Under the pieces are notes generated by a model, which was not told where the DNA came from, ran no database searches, and saw only the letters and a program-made list of their open reading frames with translations. The position numbers and the translations under genes are program-made. From Maribacter stanieri (GTDB taxonomy: Bacteria > Bacteroidota > Bacteroidia > Flavobacteriales > Flavobacteriaceae), in the NCBI RefSeq assembly GCF_900112245.1, contig NZ_FOYX01000001.1:1723856-1787855 (forward strand): DNA of 64,000 nucleotides, given 5' to 3'. Of the stretch, positions 9,916 through 18,287 are shown in pieces (position 1 is the first letter of the stretch; each line of letters opens with the position of its first letter).

Positions 9916-11340
9916 TTATTGACTGGCAATATTTTTAATCATTCCGCCAAAAATGAAGTAGTGAAAAGGCACTATGCTATACCAATATAATCTACCACGC
10001 AAACCACGTGGTCTAAATGTCGCTGTTTGATGTAGTACATTATCATCATCAATTTTGAATTCTAGCCAAGCCTCGCCGGGCAACTTCATTTCTGCAAATA
10101 ACAAAAGGCGTTTTGCCTTTTTATCTGCTAAAAGAACACGCCAAAAATCTAAGGAATCACCAGCGTATATTCTGTCAGGATGTGTTCTGCCACGCCTTAA
10201 ACCAACACCGCCAGAAAGTTTATCCATAAAGCCCCTAATTTTCCAAAGCCAATTGCCATAATACCAACCAGTTTCGCCGCCAATACTCCATACGCGTTGT
10301 AGTACTTCCTCAGGATTTTTTACTTTAATTTGTTTGTGATCCTTAAGTACACCATATTTTGGAACTTGTATATGCTTTTCCAGATTGTCTACAAAACGAC
10401 CACTAATCATACTATCCTTCCAGCTACTAATAACTAAATTCTGCTCTATTTTTTTAAAAGCTAAATCTATGGCTTCCTTGTATGTGTGAGGTTTTATATT
10501 GAGAATTTCTTGTAATCTGGTATCTTTTGCAATAACCTCAATTTTCATACTGTCCACTAAATTCAATGCTAACTTGTATGATGTTGAGGTAACAAAGTAT
10601 AGCCAATAAGAAGATAGCTTAGGCGTCATGACAGGTACAGTCCAAATCCAGTTTTTAAAGCCCCTCACTTCTGCATACTTATGAAGCATTTCTTTGTATG
10701 TAAGTACATTAGGGCCGGCAATATCAAAAGAGTCGTTATATGTTTTTTCATTTCCTAAAACGCCTGTCAAGAAAGTAATTACATCGCGTATTGCAATAGG
10801 CTGTGTCTTTGTCAATACCCATTTAGGGGTAATCATTACAGGTAATTTCTCGCATAAATCACGAATAATCTCAAAAGATGAACTTCCAGATCCAACGATG
10901 ATACCTGCTCTAAGCACCGTTAATTTAAATTTGCCTTGATAAAGAATGTCTTCAACATTTTTACGAGATTGTAAATGCTTTGAAAGGTTGTCGTCATTTA
11001 CTATTCCACTTAAATAGACTACTTGTTCTATTTGAGTTTTTGCAACATATTTATTGAAATTTTCAGCAGTTTTAGCCTCCATTTCATCAAAATCTTGTGT
11101 TGATGAGCTCATGGAGTGGATCAGAAAATAGGCAGCATCAATATCATTTGGAACAATATTTTCTTTTGGCTCTTCTAGAAAATCAATTTCTATAACCTCA
11201 ATTTTACTTCTAGTTTCCTTGTCTACGGATAATCTAGCCTCATCACGAACGGCGCATACAACCTCATGTCCCATATCTAAAAGCTGCGGTAGTAATCGCA
11301 TGCCTATATAACCATTTGCGCCTGTGAGAAGTATTTTCAT
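9916..11340 (-). CDS. SDR-family NAD(P)-binding protein with DUF2867 domain
   Basis: A 474-residue protein of two parts. Residues 1-300 form an extended/atypical SDR Rossmann domain (TGANGYIGMRLLPQLL at the N terminus, then DAAYFLIHSMS). The C-terminal DUF2867 region ends in a hydrophobic stretch (GRLYWYSIVPFHYFIFGGM). Such proteins are annotated as NAD(P)H-binding epimerase-like proteins of unknown substrate. Its start shares one base with the stop of the DUF1648 gene upstream, so it is the last gene of a tightly coupled three-gene operon. Confidence 0.8.
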   Translation of the reverse strand: MKILLTGANGYIGMRLLPQLLDMGHEVVCAVRDEARLSVDKETRSKIEVIEIDFLEEPKENIVPNDIDAAYFLIHSMSSSTQDFDEMEAKTAENFNKYVAKTQIEQVVYLSGIVNDDNLSKHLQSRKNVEDILYQGKFKLTVLRAGIIVGSGSSSFEIIRDLCEKLPVMITPKWVLTKTQPIAIRDVITFLTGVLGNEKTYNDSFDIAGPNVLTYKEMLHKYAEVRGFKNWIWTVPVMTPKLSSYWLYFVTSTSYKLALNLVDSMKIEVIAKDTRLQEILNIKPHTYKEAIDLAFKKIEQNLVISSWKDSMISGRFVDNLEKHIQVPKYGVLKDHKQIKVKNPEEVLQRVWSIGGETGWYYGNWLWKIRGFMDKLSGGVGLRRGRTHPDRIYAGDSLDFWRVLLADKKAKRLLLFAEMKLPGEAWLEFKIDDDNVLHQTATFRPRGLRGRLYWYSIVPFHYFIFGGMIKNIASQ

Positions 11341-11846
11341 TATCTGGGTATTTGGTACATTTTAAAAATGTAATAAAGTGGTGTTATGGTTACAAATGCT
11401 ACAATGAATGCAGTGATTATTGTGAAATTAAAAGAAAAGCTTAATCCGTATGCTTGGGCAATGATTTCTATTAGGATTGGTGTTAGCATAATTGATATGG
11501 CTAGACTTAAATAAACCAACATCCGCAAAGAAATTTTATAAAGTTCAGGGGCATTTCTCTTGGATAAACTGACCGGATAATTCATGTTCCAAGGTTTTAC
11601 TTTTTTGATAACAAGGTTTAAAAAGAGATAAATTATTAGTGTCAAGACTGGAAATGTCCAAATAGAATCTTTAGAGCCATAGCCATCAATTTCTCCTTTA
11701 AAATTAAAATGGCTAGGTATTTTATTAGGTAATTCTGTGTAGAAAATTGCAACAATTATAAAATTTAGAACAACTATAAACCAGCCTAACAGTAAGAGGT
11801 TTTGTTGATTTTTAGTTAACCTTATTTCTAATTTAGGCAGGTTCAT
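11340..11846 (-). CDS. DUF1648-domain membrane protein
   Basis: A 168-residue integral membrane protein with about four hydrophobic segments. The DUF1648 signature is seen just after the first segment (LPNKIPSHFNFKGEIDGYG). Related domains occur in SdpI-type immunity proteins, but this protein has no evident SdpC partner nearby. It overlaps the upstream gene by 4 bases and the downstream gene by 1 base, showing translational coupling. Confidence 0.75.
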   Translation of the reverse strand: MNLPKLEIRLTKNQQNLLLLGWFIVVLNFIIVAIFYTELPNKIPSHFNFKGEIDGYGSKDSIWTFPVLTLIIYLFLNLVIKKVKPWNMNYPVSLSKRNAPELYKISLRMLVYLSLAISIMLTPILIEIIAQAYGLSFSFNFTIITAFIVAFVTITPLYYIFKMYQIPR

Positions 11847-12268
11847 AAATCTTCTATTGAGGTTGGTGCGTTATCCGCTTTGTACGCTAATAGTTTTTTA
11901 AAAAACTTCTGTACAGCTTTCGTATCAGAGGCAACTTTTATAAAATATTGATCTCTATATATTGAATATACTGATGCTTCTCCTTTATACAATGTAAGTT
12001 TATAATAGGGTATGATCAAAGCATAAGATTCTAACAGAGAACGAAAACCGACAATAATGCCATTAGGTCTTATTTCCACATTGCAAGTATCTGTGTTATT
12101 ATCTAAAATCAGTAAATTTCTTATTTCGATACTGGTTTCGGTAATAGTGAGTTTTGGAGAGCCAATACCGCCCATCGCCCAACGTTCTTTCAACGTAAAT
12201 GGCTTGCCTACCTGTTGATCGATTTTTTTAGTAACCTCTTTATTATTGTAAGATACATTTACAAGCAT
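11843..12268 (-). CDS. Conserved hypothetical protein, first gene of the SDR operon
   Basis: A 141-residue soluble-looking protein without signal peptide or membrane segment and with no family I recognise. It is beta-rich (alternating hydrophobic strands, for example SIEIRNLLIL and YFIKVAS) and could be a PH-like or lipocalin-like fold, which is speculation. It is the first gene of the three-gene - strand operon and overlaps the DUF1648 gene by 4 bases. Confidence 0.65.
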   Translation of the reverse strand: MLVNVSYNNKEVTKKIDQQVGKPFTLKERWAMGGIGSPKLTITETSIEIRNLLILDNNTDTCNVEIRPNGIIVGFRSLLESYALIIPYYKLTLYKGEASVYSIYRDQYFIKVASDTKAVQKFFKKLLAYKADNAPTSIEDL

Positions 12269-12354
12269 GCTAGCTTATTTACCGTGTTTTTATTAAAGTT
12301 AACCAAATGAGAAATGAATGACGAATCTGTTTACCTTAAAAGACTAAAAATGAT

Positions 12355-12362
12355 TAGTTTTG
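12355..12362 (+). promoter_or_regulatory. -7 box upstream of argS
   Basis: TAGTTTTG exactly matches the Bacteroidota -7 consensus TAnnTTTG, 21 bases before the argS start. No clear TTG is seen at the expected -33 spacing. Confidence 0.45.
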
Positions 12363-12383
12363 CAGGCTTAATTAAACGTTTTG

Positions 12384-14165
12384 GTGAATATTCAAGAGGT
12401 ACTATCAGATAAAGTAAAAGAAGCGGTTAAATCTATCTTTGACAAGGAATTGCCAAATGTAGAATTTCAGCCTACCCGAAAAGATTTTGAAGGAGATATC
12501 ACAATTGTGGTTTTCCCTATGTTACGTGTTGTAAAAGGCAACCCAGTGCAAATTGGAGAGCAAATAGGTGCATATATTCAAGAGCATGTAGATGAAGTTG
12601 TTGGCTTTAATGTGATCAAAGGGTTTTTGAATATCGTTATCAACGATAGTTTTTATCTGGATTTTTTCAATTCAATTACATCTGAAGAAAATTTTGGTTT
12701 CGTAAAAGAATCTGATGATGCCGTAATGGTAGAGTATTCTTCGCCAAATACTAATAAGCCATTACACTTAGGGCATATTCGTAATAACTTATTAGGATAT
12801 TCTGTTGCTGAAATTTTAAAAGCTTCAGGTAAGAAAGTATATAAAACACAAATTATTAATGACCGCGGAATCCATATTTGTAAAAGTATGGTGGCTTGGC
12901 AAAAATTTGGAAATGGAGAAACACCTTTTTCTACCGGATTAAAAGGAGATAAACTAGTCGGTAATTATTATGTGGCATTCGATAAAGCTTATAAGGAGCA
13001 AATAGCAGAATTAGTAGCTAACGGTACTGATCAAAAAGTTGCTGAAAAGGAAGCTCCAATATTATTGGAAGCTCAAGAAATGCTTTTAAGATGGGAAGCA
13101 GGAGAATCGGAAACCGTTGAACTATGGAAAACCATGAATGGTTGGGTGTACAAAGGTTTTGAGGTTACTTATAAAAATTTAGGGGTTGATTTTGATACAC
13201 TATATTATGAAAGTGATACGTACCTTTTAGGGAAAGATGTAGTTGCAGAGGGACTTGAAAAAGGTGTTTTCTTTAAAAAGGAAGATGGTAGTGTTTGGAT
13301 AGATTTGACTGAAGACGGATTAGACGAGAAAATAGTTCTTCGTTCTGACGGTACTGCAGTTTACATGACCCAAGATATTGGTACGGCTATACAACGTGTA
13401 AAAGATCATCCAGATGTAAATGGCATGGTGTATACCGTTGGTAACGAACAAGATTATCACTTTAAAGTGCTTTTCTTAATTCTTAAAAAATTAGGTTTTT
13501 CATGGTCTAATAAATTGCACCACCTAAGTTATGGAATGGTAGATTTACCAAGCGGTAAAATGAAGAGTAGAGAAGGTACAGTAGTTGACGCCGATGATTT
13601 AATGGCTGATATGACCCAAACTGCTGCAAACATTTCTGAAGAGCTAGGTAAGTTAGAAGATTACAATGAAGAAGAAAAACAGTCGCTTTATAAGATGATT
13701 GGTTTAGGTGCATTAAAATATTACATTTTAAAAGTTGATCCTAAAAAACGAATCTTATTTGACCCAGAAGAATCTGTTGATTTTCAAGGAAATACTGGTC
13801 CTTTTATTCAATATACGTACGCTAGAATCCAATCTATCTTAAGAAAGGCAGAAAGTATGGGTATTGTAATTTCTAAGGATGCTAATGTGTCTGAATTACA
13901 TGGCAAGGAAAAGGAATTGATAAAACAGCTTCAACTATTCCCTGACACCATTCAATTGGCTGCAGAGAACTATAGTCCTGCATTGATAGCTAATTATACC
14001 TACGATTTGGTAAAAGAATTCAATTCGTTCTACCAGCAAGTTTCCATACTTGGGGAGGCTGACGATCAGAAAAAAATTCTACGTGTTCAGTTATCCAAAA
14101 AAGTAGCAGATGTAATAGAAGATGCATTTAAATTATTGGGTGTAGAGGTGCCTGAGCGTATGTAA
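12384..14165 (+). CDS. argS: Arginyl-tRNA synthetase
   Basis: Charges tRNA-Arg; a class I aminoacyl-tRNA synthetase of 593 residues. The HIGH-type motif is seen in SSPNTNKPLHLGHIRNN and the KMSK-type loop in GKMKSREGTVV. A C-terminal anticodon-binding helical domain begins at about residue 470. The start is taken as GTG at 12384 (MNIQEVLSDKVKEAV) because this matches the usual ArgS N terminus; a TTG one codon earlier is possible. It converges with the TonB receptor gene, the stop codons being only two bases apart. Confidence 0.97.
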   Translation: MNIQEVLSDKVKEAVKSIFDKELPNVEFQPTRKDFEGDITIVVFPMLRVVKGNPVQIGEQIGAYIQEHVDEVVGFNVIKGFLNIVINDSFYLDFFNSITSEENFGFVKESDDAVMVEYSSPNTNKPLHLGHIRNNLLGYSVAEILKASGKKVYKTQIINDRGIHICKSMVAWQKFGNGETPFSTGLKGDKLVGNYYVAFDKAYKEQIAELVANGTDQKVAEKEAPILLEAQEMLLRWEAGESETVELWKTMNGWVYKGFEVTYKNLGVDFDTLYYESDTYLLGKDVVAEGLEKGVFFKKEDGSVWIDLTEDGLDEKIVLRSDGTAVYMTQDIGTAIQRVKDHPDVNGMVYTVGNEQDYHFKVLFLILKKLGFSWSNKLHHLSYGMVDLPSGKMKSREGTVVDADDLMADMTQTAANISEELGKLEDYNEEEKQSLYKMIGLGALKYYILKVDPKKRILFDPEESVDFQGNTGPFIQYTYARIQSILRKAESMGIVISKDANVSELHGKEKELIKQLQLFPDTIQLAAENYSPALIANYTYDLVKEFNSFYQQVSILGEADDQKKILRVQLSKKVADVIEDAFKLLGVEVPERM

Positions 14166-14178
14166 GCTTAAAAGCTTA
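14163..14178. repeat. Inverted repeat over two convergent stop codons
   Basis: TAAGCTT-AA-AAGCTTA, a perfect 7-bp inverted repeat containing the stop codon of argS and the stop codon of the convergent TonB receptor. It may form a short hairpin in both mRNAs, but there is no long T-run. Confidence 0.5.
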
Positions 14179-16687
14179 TTCGTAAACTGAAATTTGGTGT
14201 AATACCCAACGATAACCGTTCTATGGTTTCAATGGTATTATCTTCTTGTAATCTGTAATATGTATTTAAGGTATTACGTCTATGGGTGAAGTTCAGTACA
14301 GATGCTCCCAGGGTTGTTTTTACCTTATCATTTATATTTAGGGTGTATATAGCCGATGCATCTGCTCTTAGGTATTCTGGTAGCCTGCTGCTGTTAGATT
14401 CCTCGTAGTTTATTTCATTTGGGAAAACAGCTTCATTAATTGGGTCGTTTTTATCTGGTTGTGTAAAGGGTTTGCCAGATTTATAATTTAAGCCCAATCC
14501 TAATTTTAAATTACCGATGGTGTAGTTTCCGGCAAGTGTAACGGCATGTCTTACATCTAAGTTATTTGGGAATATGGTAGGTAATAGGGCATCAAAAGTG
14601 TAATCGTTTTTATTGAAGGTATAACTAAGCCATGCACTGTAGAAATTGTTTTTCGTATTAATTAAAAACTCGGCTCCTTTTACGACATAAGAACCTATTT
14701 CCCCATCAAACTGATTTTGGTTTTGAAATCCTTGTGTATAGACATTTATACCGTCTACCTTTTTATAGAACCCATCTATGCCAGCATAGAACTTATCAGT
14801 GTCATAATTAAAACCAATAGAACCTTGTTTGCTTTTAGTAATAGGTAGGGCATCTCCATCAGAAAGAATCCATCGTCTTTTTTCAATTCCCAAGAAGTTC
14901 TGTTCTAAATCTATTATTTGATTGGTTACCTGACTTTTAAATTCTCCTAAAACCTCGGTTTTAAAATTGGGTAAAAACTCATAGGTGACATTTAATCTAG
15001 GTTCAAAAACATATTCTTTAAACGTATTTAAATTTTCAAAATAATTAAGCCTTCCACCTAGTGAACCTTTTAATTTTTCATTTTCTGAACTATAATTTAG
15101 TTCAGAGAATAATGCGTGATGCCGAATAACCCCTTTAATATTACTTGCAAAAGGAGGCTGATTAATATTGGTAGTATTTTCAATTCCTGTTTCGGTAAAC
15201 TCATAGCCGTTCATCCAATTTATAGTGTCCCATAATTGATAATTAGTAGTGAGTTTTACGTTCGATTCTTTTACCAGATTATTTTGGGTAAGCTGTTGAG
15301 TGTCGTTATTTGAAATAGATAGGGCATCTAAATCATACTGTGTGTAATAGAAACTTAGTTGCGATGTATAGACATCTGTCCACTCGCTTTGCAACTGACT
15401 TCCAATAGAGAAATTATCTTGGTTGAGATTACTTCTATTGGGAGCTGTGCCGTTATTGGTAGTTTCTAGGTAATTTAAATTGTTGCTCATGGTGATCATG
15501 CTTGCACTAACATGATGGTAAGGATTTATTTCGTAGATAAACTTAGTTGTAAAATCATAAAAATAAAATTCACTTTCATTATCTACCTCCGTGTCTTGAA
15601 ATGCTTTTTCTGAAAATGTAGTGTAGGTTGGAGTATTCAAGAAATCTGTATACGATCTACGGGCAGATATTTGGATGGCTAAATTTTCATTAACGGGAAT
15701 TTCGCCAAAAACATCACCGGAGATTAAGTTAAAACCGGCACCACCTTTAGCATATAATGGAAGTTCTTGCATAGATTTCATACTCAACGTGCCACTTACG
15801 CCGCCACCATAAATGGCAGATGTTCCATTTTTAATGATGGATACCTTTTCGGTTACATAGGGATTGAATGCAGATATTAAGCCAAAAAAGTGTCCGGTTT
15901 GGTACATTTTTATGCCATCCCAAAGAATTAGGTTTTGGTCATTAGTACCACCTCTTATATTAATATCTGATACAGTTTCATCAACACTTTTTATACCTGG
16001 TAACGCTTGTACTGTCTGTAGAATATCTGGCTCGCTTACACCAGGTAGAATCCCGAATTTTTCAGTATTCAATTCAATACTGGCATCACTTAGTTTATTA
16101 AGCCCTGTGGTTAGAAATTGCGTAACAATGACTTCGTCCAATTCTTGGTAACTGAGTGCCATGGCAATAGTTTTGCAGTCGGTAGTTTTAATGAATTCTT
16201 TTGCCTCTATGAATATTGGTTTAAAGCCAATATGTTTAATTTGTATCAAGGAATTTCTAGGAACATTTTCAAAACTAAAAGCACCATTGGCATCCGTAAT
16301 TCCCGATAAATTAGATTCATATATTTCAACCGTAGCACCAGGTATGGTGTTCTCTTCAAAATTGTCTAAAACAAAACCACATATTGTTATAGTTGATGCT
16401 TTAGTTAGTGTATAATAACGGTCATTAAGTTTAGTGATGGTAATTTCAGTTGTTTCTCTAAGTGAATTAAGAATAGCATCAAGTGAATCTGAATTAGATT
16501 TTTCTATATAAATGGCATTTACATCACTATCGGCATAGGAGAATTTCACATTGAACGATGTCTCCAATTCAGAAAGATAATCGCGTAATAGAATACTATC
16601 GTTATCTATGGTTTGGGCATAACTATTCATGCTGAAAACCAACAAGAATAGAAAAACGATAAAATTATTTTGGTGCCTTTTCTGCAT
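14168..16687 (-). CDS. TonB-dependent receptor with STN domain (FecA-like)
   Basis: An 839-residue outer-membrane active transporter. Domains in order: signal peptide (1-25, ending SYAQ), STN/secretin-TonB short N-terminal domain (about 30-90) that passes a signal to FecR-type anti-sigma factors, a CarboxypepD-regulatory-like beta domain (about 98-180, ITDANGAFSFENVP), plug domain (about 190-310) and beta-barrel ending in an aromatic residue (SLRISF). It overlaps the FecR gene by 23 bases and follows an ECF sigma gene, the classic cell-surface signalling arrangement. The ligand is unknown. Confidence 0.9.
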   Translation of the reverse strand: MQKRHQNNFIVFLFLLVFSMNSYAQTIDNDSILLRDYLSELETSFNVKFSYADSDVNAIYIEKSNSDSLDAILNSLRETTEITITKLNDRYYTLTKASTITICGFVLDNFEENTIPGATVEIYESNLSGITDANGAFSFENVPRNSLIQIKHIGFKPIFIEAKEFIKTTDCKTIAMALSYQELDEVIVTQFLTTGLNKLSDASIELNTEKFGILPGVSEPDILQTVQALPGIKSVDETVSDINIRGGTNDQNLILWDGIKMYQTGHFFGLISAFNPYVTEKVSIIKNGTSAIYGGGVSGTLSMKSMQELPLYAKGGAGFNLISGDVFGEIPVNENLAIQISARRSYTDFLNTPTYTTFSEKAFQDTEVDNESEFYFYDFTTKFIYEINPYHHVSASMITMSNNLNYLETTNNGTAPNRSNLNQDNFSIGSQLQSEWTDVYTSQLSFYYTQYDLDALSISNNDTQQLTQNNLVKESNVKLTTNYQLWDTINWMNGYEFTETGIENTTNINQPPFASNIKGVIRHHALFSELNYSSENEKLKGSLGGRLNYFENLNTFKEYVFEPRLNVTYEFLPNFKTEVLGEFKSQVTNQIIDLEQNFLGIEKRRWILSDGDALPITKSKQGSIGFNYDTDKFYAGIDGFYKKVDGINVYTQGFQNQNQFDGEIGSYVVKGAEFLINTKNNFYSAWLSYTFNKNDYTFDALLPTIFPNNLDVRHAVTLAGNYTIGNLKLGLGLNYKSGKPFTQPDKNDPINEAVFPNEINYEESNSSRLPEYLRADASAIYTLNINDKVKTTLGASVLNFTHRRNTLNTYYRLQEDNTIETIERLSLGITPNFSLRISF

Positions 16688-17582
16688 AGAACAGCACTTT
16701 ATTCCCTTCTAAGTTAAACTTAATTTGTAAAGGAACGCTTATGCTTTTTAGGGCAAGATCTATATTGTGGTTACTAAAAGTTCCTGTGAAAAGTTGAGCT
16801 GTATCAATTTCTTTGGTGGAAACTTCAATATCATATTGTCGCTGTAATTCATCCATAACATAATGTAGCGGAACACTTTCAAAAGAACTCTCTTTAGATA
16901 ACCATGAAGGAGCGCCATTTAATGGGGCTTTTGACATTGTGCTATTTCCATTTATAGTCATTAAAGAATTTCCCGCAGGTAATTTTGTTTCTTTATTGTT
17001 AATGGTCACACTTACTAATCCTTCAAAACAAGTAACTTCAAAATAGTCTTCTCTGGTTTCAACATTAAATTGGGTTCCTAATACAGTAACTAATCCTTGA
17101 GAGGTGGCTACCGTGAACCTTTTTCCTTTGGCAACTTTAAAATAAGCTTCTCCTTTAAGATCTACATTTCTATGTTCATTCCATTTTTTTTCACTGAAAG
17201 CCAACTCAGATTCCGCGTTTAAAATTACCTCAGATGTATCTGGTAAGGTTATGGCTTTATGCTCTGCATAGGCTGTGGTGTAAGACTCGTTTAAGGTGCT
17301 CAAGTAAAAGAATGATCCCGCTAGCAATACTGCTATAACAGCGGCAATACGAAGAAATGTTTTAAATGGAGAGAGCACATGAACTTTAGTTTCCTCCGTT
17401 GTTGTTTTATGTTGGTCAATAGCTGCCCATGCTTTATCCATATCAAATTCAGGAGATTCTAACTGAGAAGTAGACTCCTTAATCTTTTGATATGTTTTAA
17501 AGGCTTCTGATTTTTTGAATTTCACCAACTCGGCTTCGGTCAACTCATCATTAAGCCATTTTGCTAAGTAATTATCTTGCAT
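16665..17582 (-). CDS. FecR-family anti-sigma factor
   Basis: A 305-residue inner-membrane sigma regulator. The cytoplasmic N-terminal part (1-75) is followed by one transmembrane segment (about 80-100, AAVIAVLLAGSFFYLST) and a periplasmic FecR domain (LPDTSEVILNAESEL, then KGEAYFKVAKGKRFTVAT, GTQFNVE) with a C-terminal STN-like module. It would relay the state of the overlapping TonB receptor to the ECF sigma factor encoded upstream. An upstream in-frame ATG at 17609 exists, but MQDNYLAKWLNDE at 17582 is the family-typical start. Confidence 0.9.
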   Translation of the reverse strand: MQDNYLAKWLNDELTEAELVKFKKSEAFKTYQKIKESTSQLESPEFDMDKAWAAIDQHKTTTEETKVHVLSPFKTFLRIAAVIAVLLAGSFFYLSTLNESYTTAYAEHKAITLPDTSEVILNAESELAFSEKKWNEHRNVDLKGEAYFKVAKGKRFTVATSQGLVTVLGTQFNVETREDYFEVTCFEGLVSVTINNKETKLPAGNSLMTINGNSTMSKAPLNGAPSWLSKESSFESVPLHYVMDELQRQYDIEVSTKEIDTAQLFTGTFSNHNIDLALKSISVPLQIKFNLEGNKVLFYAEKAPK

Positions 17583-17668
17583 GTTTTTAGCTTTACAGTA
17601 GTATAACAACTAAATAATAGTTTACCCTACTTTATTCTTAAATATAATTTTTTCTGTACTAAATTTAT

Positions 17669-18199
17669 CTATAAGCCATCAATCTGCTCCCTTAGACTTT
17701 TAAGGGCCAAGTGCATTCTTTTTTCTATTGCTTTGACGCTTACATTTTCCATTTCTGCTATTTCTGCATATTTTTTACCATCTATCCTGTTGAGTAAAAA
17801 AGTAGTACGCTGATTTTCTGGTAGACTATTCAATGCATTATCCAATTTTTCTTTGAATTGATTTTCCTCCATAATAAACTCAGGAGATTCATTGGTGGTT
17901 TTTAAAGTGGCGTCTGCATATTTTAAGCGTACTTTTTCTGCCTTTATCACATTAAGATAAAGATTGTTCGCAACAGTGTATAAATATGATTTTGCTTTTA
18001 CAGGTGTAACCTTTGCGCAATTTTCCCAAAGCTTAACAAAAGCTTCTTGCACCGCATCATTGGCTTTTTCTTCGTTACCGAATTTGTAATAAATATAATT
18101 GAAGATAGTTTTAGACGTTTCATTAAAAACTCTCTTATAAACCTGCTCTTCACATACATTTAAATGGTCTTCTGCTTTCAATGGATTGCTTTTTGCCAA
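17669..18199 (-). CDS. ECF RNA polymerase sigma factor (FecI-like)
   Basis: A 176-residue sigma-70 family ECF factor. Region 2 (about 22-90) contains FNYIYYKFGNEEKANDAVQEAFVKLWEN. Region 4 (about 118-172) contains LPENQRTTFLLNRIDGKKYAEIAE and the recognition helix VSVKAIEKRMHLALKSLRE. It lies upstream of FecR and the TonB receptor and divergent from an acidic lipoprotein gene. The shared intergenic region has a symmetric GGGTATT pair that is a candidate for its own promoter class. Confidence 0.92.
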   Translation of the reverse strand: MAKSNPLKAEDHLNVCEEQVYKRVFNETSKTIFNYIYYKFGNEEKANDAVQEAFVKLWENCAKVTPVKAKSYLYTVANNLYLNVIKAEKVRLKYADATLKTTNESPEFIMEENQFKEKLDNALNSLPENQRTTFLLNRIDGKKYAEIAEMENVSVKAIEKRMHLALKSLREQIDGL

Positions 18200-18230
18200 A
18201 GATATTTTAAAAAAAATAAAAAGGGAGGTA

Positions 18231-18280
18231 GGGTATTTTTATAGTCAGTTGTTTTAGAAGCATAATAACAAACAATACCC
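18231..18280. promoter_or_regulatory. Divergent GGGTATT elements between the ECF sigma and lipoprotein genes
   Basis: GGGTATT at 18231-18237 on the + strand is mirrored by AATACCC at 18274-18280 (GGGTATT on the - strand). Seventeen bases after each element lies TAGAAG (+, 18255-18260) or TAAAAC (-, 18256-18251). Each element points toward its own gene, fitting a -35/-10 pair read by an ECF sigma factor. Recognition by the adjacent sigma is inference. Confidence 0.4.
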
Positions 18281-18287
18281 CGGTAAT

